Shown: in pieces, positions 6,059-10,453 of the stretch
Layout: every line of letters begins with the position of its first letter
Numbering within the stretch: the first letter of the stretch is position 1
Notes under the pieces: model-generated
Seen by the model: only the letters and a program-made list of their open reading frames with translations
What the model was told of the DNA's origin: nothing
The model's database searches: none
Made by a program: the position numbers and the translations under genes
NCBI GenBank assembly: GCA_035316885.1
Contig: DATHII010000037.1
Span: 1-10,453, forward strand
Reading direction: 5' to 3'
DNA length: 10,453 bases
Origin: DASRTE01 sp035316885
GTDB taxonomy: Bacteria > Actinomycetota > Actinomycetes > Jiangellales > Jiangellaceae

Positions 6059-6934
6059 CTACGTGAAGCGCCTGACGAAGGCGAGGGCGGTGTCGGCGAC
6101 CTCGCGCCAGCCGCTGTCGATGGTCAGCGCGTGTCCGCGGTTCTTCATCTCGACGATCTCGGTCACACCTTGGTTGTCCTGCTGTTGCTTGTAGGAGGCG
6201 TTCGCGATCGCCCAGGGGACGGTGTGGTCCTTCTCGCCGGAGATGATCAGCAGCGGGCCACGCTCTGCATTCTTGGTGTCGACCTTGGCCTCGGTCCACG
6301 GGTTGAGGTTGGCCGTCGCCGCCTGGAACAGCGGTTTCCCGGAGGTGGGCACGGAATAGGTCTCGTACAACTCCTTGGCCTCTTCCTCGCCGACGGCGTT
6401 GGCGAAGCCGTAGCGGAACTGCTCGTAGGTCAGCGGGACCGCGCGGTTGCGGTTAGCCGGGTTGCCCAGCACCGGGAAGGCCGACTTCAGCGACGAGATC
6501 GGCAGCGGGAGCACGCCGCGGAACGGTGCCGGGTCGATCGCCACCGACGCCGCGGCCAGGCCGCGTCCGGCCAGGATCTGGGTCAACAGCCCGCCGAAGG
6601 AGTGGCCGATGATTGCCGGCTTCCTGGTCAGCCCGCGGATGATCTCCTCGAAGTGGTCGGCCACCTGGCCGATCGACTTGCCGGCGAACACCTCGGGATG
6701 GGCCTTGGCCTCCTCGACCGTCTCGGGGTCGTCCGGCCATCCCGGTGTCAGCGCCACATAGCCGCTTTCCCCGAACAGCGCCGACCAACGGTCCCAACTG
6801 CTGGGCAGTAGCCATAGACCGTGGACGAACACCACCGGCGGGCGCCCGGTGGCGTTGGCCTCTTCGCACTGCTGGAGCTCATGCTCCGTGATCGTCATGT
6901 CGCCTGGCGAATTGCTGGACCCAGCGGTGGTCAT
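6059..6934 (-). CDS. Alpha/beta-hydrolase fold protein
   Basis: A 291-residue alpha/beta hydrolase, probably cytoplasmic since no signal peptide is visible. It shows the oxyanion HG turn (H38-G39 in VVFVHGLWL), the nucleophile elbow GHSFGG with S112 (110-115), the acid in GEKDHTVP (D236) and the catalytic His in RGHALTID (H268), so the triad is complete. A cap region lies between about 140 and 225. The substrate cannot be read from sequence; esterase, lipase-like or haloperoxidase-like annotations are all plausible. The ATG at 6934 is favoured by GGGAGG (6942-6947) 7 nt upstream. A second in-frame ATG at 6898 has no comparable site, though similarity to the fold begins only near residue 30. 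It may be co-transcribed with the CDGSH gene 49 bp downstream. It diverges from the PhoX-like gene. Confidence 0.9.
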   Translation of the reverse strand: MTTAGSSNSPGDMTITEHELQQCEEANATGRPPVVFVHGLWLLPSSWDRWSALFGESGYVALTPGWPDDPETVEEAKAHPEVFAGKSIGQVADHFEEIIRGLTRKPAIIGHSFGGLLTQILAGRGLAAASVAIDPAPFRGVLPLPISSLKSAFPVLGNPANRNRAVPLTYEQFRYGFANAVGEEEAKELYETYSVPTSGKPLFQAATANLNPWTEAKVDTKNAERGPLLIISGEKDHTVPWAIANASYKQQQDNQGVTEIVEMKNRGHALTIDSGWREVADTALAFVRRFT

Positions 6935-7001
6935 GGCGGCGCCTCCCACATTGGAACAGTTCACCTCGACGGCAAAACACGGAGCCTTAGAGTAACGGCG
7001 T

Positions 7002-7034
7002 GAGGTCACAGCATCTTCGCTGTGGTGTCACCTC
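7002..7034. repeat. Bulged inverted repeat in the hydrolase/PhoX-like divergent region
   Basis: GAGGT-CACAGC (7002-7012) and GCTGTG (7019-7024) plus ACCTC (7030-7034) form an 11-bp stem, with a 5-nt bulge (7025-7029) on one side and a 6-nt loop (7013-7018). Each arm also contains its own short palindrome: GTGA-GG-TCAC (7000-7009) and GGTG-T-CACC (7024-7032). It lies upstream of the proposed -10 of the PhoX-like gene, so it is more likely an operator or a leader structure of the divergent hydrolase transcript than an attenuator of the PhoX-like gene. Confidence 0.4.
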
Positions 7035-7069
7035 GGGGCCATCTCGGCGCGTCTGGAGCGCAGTAGATT
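7015..7069 (+). promoter_or_regulatory. Candidate PHO-box promoter of the PhoX-like gene
   Basis: Two adjacent 11-nt units, TGTCACCTCGG (7026-7036) and GGCCATCTCGG (7037-7047), agree at 8 of 11 positions with each other. Each agrees at 9 of 11 with the Streptomyces PhoP repeat as I recall it (G-[GT]-TCA-YYY-R-S-G). A weaker third unit precedes them (7015-7025, 7 of 11). TAGATT (7064-7069) follows 16 bp later as a -10 element, with the repeats in place of a -35. The ATG is 26 bp beyond it. A further GTTCACCTCG unit lies at 6959-6968. Confidence 0.4.
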
Positions 7070-7095
7070 GCCGGTCGGGACGAGGAGGAATCGTG

Positions 7096-8661
7096 ATGCA
7101 AACCAACCACAGGACGATCCGCCGGCTGATCGGTAGCGTCGCTGTCGCCGCAACCCTTGCCGTGACGGTGGCGGCGGGCTCCGGGTTGGCCGCAACGTCG
7201 GTGAAGCCGTACGTCGAGCCGGTCGGCGGCGACTACCAGATCAAGGCGCTGTTCAGCGTCGATGACACGGTGCCGTTGCTCGGTGGTGCCACGGGGCAGC
7301 AGTACCGGATGGTCGGGATCCCCGACGGGCTGGGTGCTCATTCCAACCGCGACGGCACAAGCACTCTGTTCATGAATCACGAGCTGGGCTTCACCGCGTT
7401 GTCGGAGCCGGTGGTCGGCGGGCCGAAGAGCCGCGGCGCGATCGTGTCGCAGTGGATCCTCGACGCCGACGGGGACCCGGTCGCGGGCAAGCGGGCCTAT
7501 GACCGGATCTATTCCGAGAACACGTTGCTCGGGCCGGCGCCAGTGGTCGGCAACGAGGCGGAGATGCCGCGGCAGTTCGCCCGGTTCTGCTCGGGCTTCC
7601 TCGCCGGTCCCGCCAACGGCTTTGACCGGCGGATCTATCTGACCAACGAGGAGTCGGGCGGCCCCGACACCTTCGACGGCAGGGGCGGGCTGTCGGTTGC
7701 CATCTTCGACGGTGAGCTACACACGCTGCCGAGGCTGGGCCGGTACAACAAGGAGAACACTGTCGTGCAGCCCGCCCAGGGCACGCGGACGGTCATCTTC
7801 CCGACCGAGGACGGGCCGGCCACGCTCGACAACCAGCTCTACATGTACGTCGGCACCAAGGACCGGTCGGCCAACGCCAGCGTCCTGGCACGCAACGGGC
7901 TCGACAACGGCAGGCTGTACGTCTTCCGTTCGCTTGACCCCGCGCTCAACAGCGAGCGGACCTTCACCAGCGGCTCGGTGACCGGCGAGTGGGTTGAGAT
8001 CCCCAACGCCGAGAACCTCAGCGACGTGCAGCTGGAGGCGGCCAGCGACGCCGCCGGGGCGATGACGTTCGTGCGTCCGGAGGACGGCGCCTTCAACCCC
8101 AACAACCCCAACGAGTTGTTCTTCGTCACCACCGGCTCCTCCAGCGGTGCCGACGACGGCGTCAACGAGCTCGGGCGGCTCTACTCCCTGCGGCTGCACC
8201 CCGGCAACCCGCTCAAGCCGGCGACGCTCACCACCGTCTACAACGCCGACACTGTCGTCGCGGCGGGCGGCGACATCGCCATCAGCCCGGACAACCTGGA
8301 CGCGAGCGGCCAGTACCTGATGATCAACGAGGACGGCACCACCGAGAGCCGGGCCGTCATGGCCGCCAAGGGCCGCGACGGCTCGATCTGGCGGTTCGGC
8401 CTGGTCAAGGGTTCCGTGGGAGCGGTCGGGGTCGACGGCTCGACAGCGACCCGCATCGCCCAGCTCGACCCACCGGGTCGGGACGGCATCCCGGTCGGCC
8501 CAGGGGTCTGGGAGACGAGCGGCATCATCGACACCTCTGGACTGTTTGGCGCCGACACCTGGCTCTCCGACGTCCAGGCTCACCCGCCCACGACCGGACC
8601 CGGCGGCCCCACCGTCACCGTCGAGGATGGCCAGCTATTCCTGCTGCATCCAACCGGGTAA
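7096..8661 (+). CDS. Exported PhoX-like (DUF839) protein, putative alkaline phosphatase
   Basis: A 521-residue protein with a signal peptide of about 33 residues. The leader has an RR pair (R9-R10) before the hydrophobic stretch, weakly Tat-like, as expected for PhoX enzymes. The mature part has landmarks of the PF05787/DUF839 beta-propeller family: FMNHELG (92-98), the TNEESGG segment (183-189), RPEDGAFNP (327-335), the FFVTTG strand (342-347), the PDNLDASG and MINEDGT blocks (398-405, 409-415) and WETSGIIDTS (472-481). In PhoX such acidic residues coordinate Ca and Fe at the phosphatase site. Many actinobacterial members are untested, so phosphatase activity is an inference from family. The start is ATG 7096, with AGGAGG (7083-7088) 7 nt before it; an adjacent GTG at 7093 is less well spaced. 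A candidate PHO box upstream fits phosphate control. Confidence 0.85.
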   Translation: MQTNHRTIRRLIGSVAVAATLAVTVAAGSGLAATSVKPYVEPVGGDYQIKALFSVDDTVPLLGGATGQQYRMVGIPDGLGAHSNRDGTSTLFMNHELGFTALSEPVVGGPKSRGAIVSQWILDADGDPVAGKRAYDRIYSENTLLGPAPVVGNEAEMPRQFARFCSGFLAGPANGFDRRIYLTNEESGGPDTFDGRGGLSVAIFDGELHTLPRLGRYNKENTVVQPAQGTRTVIFPTEDGPATLDNQLYMYVGTKDRSANASVLARNGLDNGRLYVFRSLDPALNSERTFTSGSVTGEWVEIPNAENLSDVQLEAASDAAGAMTFVRPEDGAFNPNNPNELFFVTTGSSSGADDGVNELGRLYSLRLHPGNPLKPATLTTVYNADTVVAAGGDIAISPDNLDASGQYLMINEDGTTESRAVMAAKGRDGSIWRFGLVKGSVGAVGVDGSTATRIAQLDPPGRDGIPVGPGVWETSGIIDTSGLFGADTWLSDVQAHPPTTGPGGPTVTVEDGQLFLLHPTG

Positions 8662-8671
8662 CCAATCAGGA

Positions 8672-8705
8672 CGGGTCGCCAGGAACTGAGCAGCCCTGGC
8701 ACCCG
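8672..8705. terminator. Strong bidirectional hairpin between the convergent PhoX-like and subtilase genes
   Basis: CGGGT (8672-8676) and GCCAGG (8678-8683) pair with CCTGGC (8695-8700) and ACCCG (8701-8705). This gives an 11-bp stem with a single bulged C (8677) and an 11-nt loop. It lies 10 bp after the PhoX-like stop and 22 bp beyond the restored subtilase stop at 8728. It has no T-run on either side but is well placed as a shared terminator in a GC-rich genome. Confidence 0.6.
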
Positions 8706-8727
8706 ATGCCGCGCCCGATCGAACGGG

Positions 8728-8830
8728 TCAGTTCACTGCCCGCGCAGCATTCACCTCACCGTGGCCGTAGAAGGAGTTCACCTGGCCGCCGCTGCACTCG
8801 GCGAGGAACTGATCCAGCCCAGGCCTCGGG
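8728..8830 (-). pseudogene. Out-of-frame C-terminal tail of the S8 protease
   Basis: In the frame ending at the TGA 8728-8730 the minus strand reads DQFLAECSGGQ then VNSFYGHGEVNAARAVN. The YGHG-x-VNA-x-xAV ending is the conserved C-terminus of secreted S8 proteases. It continues directly from the protease reading frame, which instead runs on to an Arg-rich stretch ending at 8756. The two are joined if one base is removed in the region 8814-8836; the run CCCC on the minus strand at 8828-8831 is the likeliest site. The restored protein would be 495 residues. Confidence 0.75.
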
Positions 8831-10216
8831 GTTGTCGATGCCCTCGGGACATGGCAGTGCCTCCGCCGTGCGCTGGAGATGCGACGCCAGCTGGCCCGGT
8901 GACATGTCGCCGTGCGCGCTGAGCGCGAGGGCCGCCACACCGGCAGCGTGCGGCGATGCCATCGATGTGCCTTGTGAGTAGCCCCAGCCGAAGGCTCCGT
9001 TGGACACGTTCACGACCGTCGAGAGAACGGCGTTTGCAATGGTCGACACCGACGGGTCCGGCTGACGGGTGTCACCGCCGGGAGCGGCCACCTCGACGAC
9101 GCCCTGACCGTACGACGAGTAGTAGCTCTTCAGCCGCTGGGTGCCCACGGCCGAGACCGTGACGACGCCAGGAGCCTCAGCGGGCAGGTCGACACAAGCC
9201 CCGTTGATGATCCGCGTCTCGACCGGAGACGAGCCGTCATTCGGGCTACCCGTGTCGATGAACTTGTGCTGTAGATCGACGTTGCTGTTGCCCGCCGACG
9301 CGATGTTGAGCACACCTTGGCTCTGGGAGTATCGGATGGCCCGCTGGATGGCCTGCCAGACCGGCCGCTGCCGCGCGTCGTTGCGACAGTTGAACTCCCA
9401 CGGGTCGATGAAGTAACTGCTGTTCGTCAGGTCCATCCCGTGCTCGGCAGCCCACAGGAACCCGCACAGCGCGGCCTGCGGGTAGATGAACCCGTCGTCG
9501 TTCACGACCTTGACCCCGGCCAGAGTCACCCCAGGGGCGACACCGGTGACGCCGAGATCGTTGAGACTCGCAGCGATGGTGCCCGCCACGTGGGTCCCGT
9601 GGCTGGAGGTGGTCGGCTGCCACGACGCGAAGGAGGTGTCGGGGGCACCCGACAGGCACGAAGCCGACAGCGATGCGTCGACCCGGTCGGCCAGGTCGGG
9701 GTGCAGCGCGGCGATGCCGGAGTCGAGCACACCCACAACCACATCAGCATCACCCGTGGTCACCGCGTGCGCGTCGACCAGGCCAATCTGCGGCATGTTC
9801 CATTGCAAGCCCCACAGGGGCTCGGACTCCGCGTCCGCGGCCACGGATCCGAGGGCGCCCGCCGCGACCGTGGCGACCATCTCAAGCGAGTCGTCCTCGT
9901 CGAGCAGGCTGCCAAGGCCCTCGGTAGAGGCGACGTCGCCCACCTTGGCCTGCTGCAGGTTCGCCGCCTGTGCCTCGGTTGCTGAGACGACCAGGACACC
10001 GATCTGCGAGTAGTCGGCGACCACGCCGGCGCCGACCGCCTGCGCGGCCGAGACGGCGGCGAGCGTGCTCTTGCCCTGGGGTCCCACGACCAGATAGGGC
10101 GACGCGTCGCCCGTCTCGGCTGTCGCGGTCGGCGCGACAAGGCCCAGCGCGGCAACTGTGGAAACGCCCACAGCGACTGTTGCCGCAGAGGCACGTCTGT
10201 TGCGGAGTGCTCTCAT
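8756..10216 (-). CDS. Secreted subtilisin-like serine protease (S8), frameshifted near the C-terminus
   Basis: As it stands the frame encodes 486 residues. Residues 1-33 are a signal peptide ending A-T-A before E34, and about 40-130 is a propeptide-like region. The catalytic domain has D165 in VLDSG, H206 in HGTHVAG, oxyanion N310 in SAGN and S418 in GTSMASPHAAG, so the triad is complete. Past about residue 467 the frame turns Arg-rich and unlike the family, while the true tail continues in another frame to 8728. The start is ATG 10216, with AGGAG (10222-10226) 5 nt upstream. The open frame extends without a stop to the right edge of the window, but the signal peptide and ribosome site argue for 10216. 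The loss affects only the last helix and strand, so some activity may remain. It probably digests extracellular protein. Confidence 0.87.
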   Translation of the reverse strand: MRALRNRRASAATVAVGVSTVAALGLVAPTATAETGDASPYLVVGPQGKSTLAAVSAAQAVGAGVVADYSQIGVLVVSATEAQAANLQQAKVGDVASTEGLGSLLDEDDSLEMVATVAAGALGSVAADAESEPLWGLQWNMPQIGLVDAHAVTTGDADVVVGVLDSGIAALHPDLADRVDASLSASCLSGAPDTSFASWQPTTSSHGTHVAGTIAASLNDLGVTGVAPGVTLAGVKVVNDDGFIYPQAALCGFLWAAEHGMDLTNSSYFIDPWEFNCRNDARQRPVWQAIQRAIRYSQSQGVLNIASAGNSNVDLQHKFIDTGSPNDGSSPVETRIINGACVDLPAEAPGVVTVSAVGTQRLKSYYSSYGQGVVEVAAPGGDTRQPDPSVSTIANAVLSTVVNVSNGAFGWGYSQGTSMASPHAAGVAALALSAHGDMSPGQLASHLQRTAEALPCPEGIDNPEAWAGSVPRRVQRRPGELLLRPR

Positions 10217-10317
10217 GCTGTCTCCTCTGCTGACCTGGTCCTGCCGCGACCGGGTAGAACGCGACGGGAGTGTCCCGGTCTGTGCGGGTACTGAAACCTG
10301 GCACGGATGTGGGCAAT

Positions 10318-10349
10318 CGACAAGCACCGGGCTCATCGGCTGCTTGTCG
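10318..10349. repeat. 9-bp perfect inverted repeat upstream of the protease
   Basis: CGACAAGCA (10318-10326) and TGCTTGTCG (10341-10349) are perfect inverted repeats with a 14-nt loop, in which CCG/CGG can add three further pairs. On the minus strand it falls exactly where similarity to a helix-hairpin-helix protein ends and about 100 bp before the protease ATG. It could be the terminator of the upstream gene or a scar of recombination. The 10217-10317 stretch shows only the protease ribosome site; no convincing -35/-10 pair was found there. Confidence 0.5.
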
Positions 10350-10453
10350 GCCGGGGAGAACCCTGCTACGTCCTCGAGCGACCCGAGCCCTGCGCCCTCG
10401 AGTGCGCGCCGGGCCGGAGCCGCCAGGCCCGACGGCAGGGCCGTCACTTCTTC
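10346..10453 (-). pseudogene. Fragment resembling a helix-hairpin-helix protein (partial, at the right edge)
   Basis: On the minus strand, from the edge or from a GTG at 10447, the frame reads ALPSGLAAPARRALEGAGLG then SLEDVAGFSPAD. This matches the opening of small bacterial HHH proteins of the form 'LP-x-x-PA-x-RAL-x-x-AG-x-x-x-LE-x-VA'. These normally continue with an LHG-x-GPKA hairpin, which is absent here. The sequence instead runs into the hairpin at 10318-10349 with no stop, and the frame stays open through the protease gene. It is either a decayed remnant or the end of a gene mostly outside the window. No function is proposed. Confidence 0.4.

Noticed and set aside
1..10453. tRNA, rRNA, CRISPR, transposase or integrase
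   Set aside because: No cloverleaf, repeat-spacer pattern or recombinase motif was seen on either strand.

Overview
The window is GC-rich DNA from an actinobacterium. A WhiB-family iron-sulfur regulator, which is confined to actinobacteria and their phages, supports this. So do the strong third-position GC bias, the long spurious antisense open frames that result from it, and the GTG starts. The gene content (Hrp1-like CBS protein, actinobacterial GH18 chitinase, LLM flavin/F420-fold oxidoreductase) fits a soil lineage of the Nocardioides/Streptomyces kind. Genus cannot be fixed from the sequence.

Layout. (1) 1-365 (+) is the C-terminal part of a Pro/Thr-rich membrane or exported protein, followed by a perfect 8-bp inverted repeat (387-417) and a whiB-like gene (499-768, +). 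(2) 789-4894 (-) is a carbohydrate block. A secreted GH18 chitinase (3533-4894) has a strong hairpin over its stop codon. It is followed by an LLM-class oxidoreductase (2465-3439) whose stop codon overlaps the start of a trehalose-synthase-like GH13 enzyme (789-2468) by 4 bp (ATGA). (3) 5109-5522 (+) is an Hrp1-like two-CBS protein. It converges on a small protein with a ferredoxin-like and a CDGSH iron-sulfur domain (5560-6009, -), which lies downstream of an alpha/beta hydrolase (6059-6934, -). (4) 7096-8661 (+) is an exported PhoX-like (DUF839) protein behind a candidate PhoP-type direct repeat and -10 box. A strong two-way hairpin (8672-8705) separates it from the convergent subtilase. (5) 8756-10216 (-) is a secreted S8 serine protease whose conserved C-terminal tail lies in another frame (8728-8830), so the gene carries a +1 frameshift. 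(6) The right edge (10346-10453) encodes a fragment resembling a helix-hairpin-helix protein. It ends at a 9-bp perfect hairpin and is open in frame into the protease.

How the parts fit. The chitinase, protease and PhoX-like protein are exported scavenging functions. The chitinase promoter carries an AT-rich palindrome of the kind expected for a sugar-responsive repressor, and the PhoX-like gene carries a possible phosphate-control box. The intracellular LLM/GH13 pair looks translationally coupled and probably acts on one intracellular sugar. Hrp1-like, CDGSH and WhiB proteins are all linked to redox or hypoxia stress in other actinobacteria, but only proximity links them here. No RNA gene, CRISPR array, IS element or complete mobile element was seen. 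The most interesting points are the coupled LLM-GH13 pair, the chitinase operator, the Pho-like promoter and the protease frameshift.
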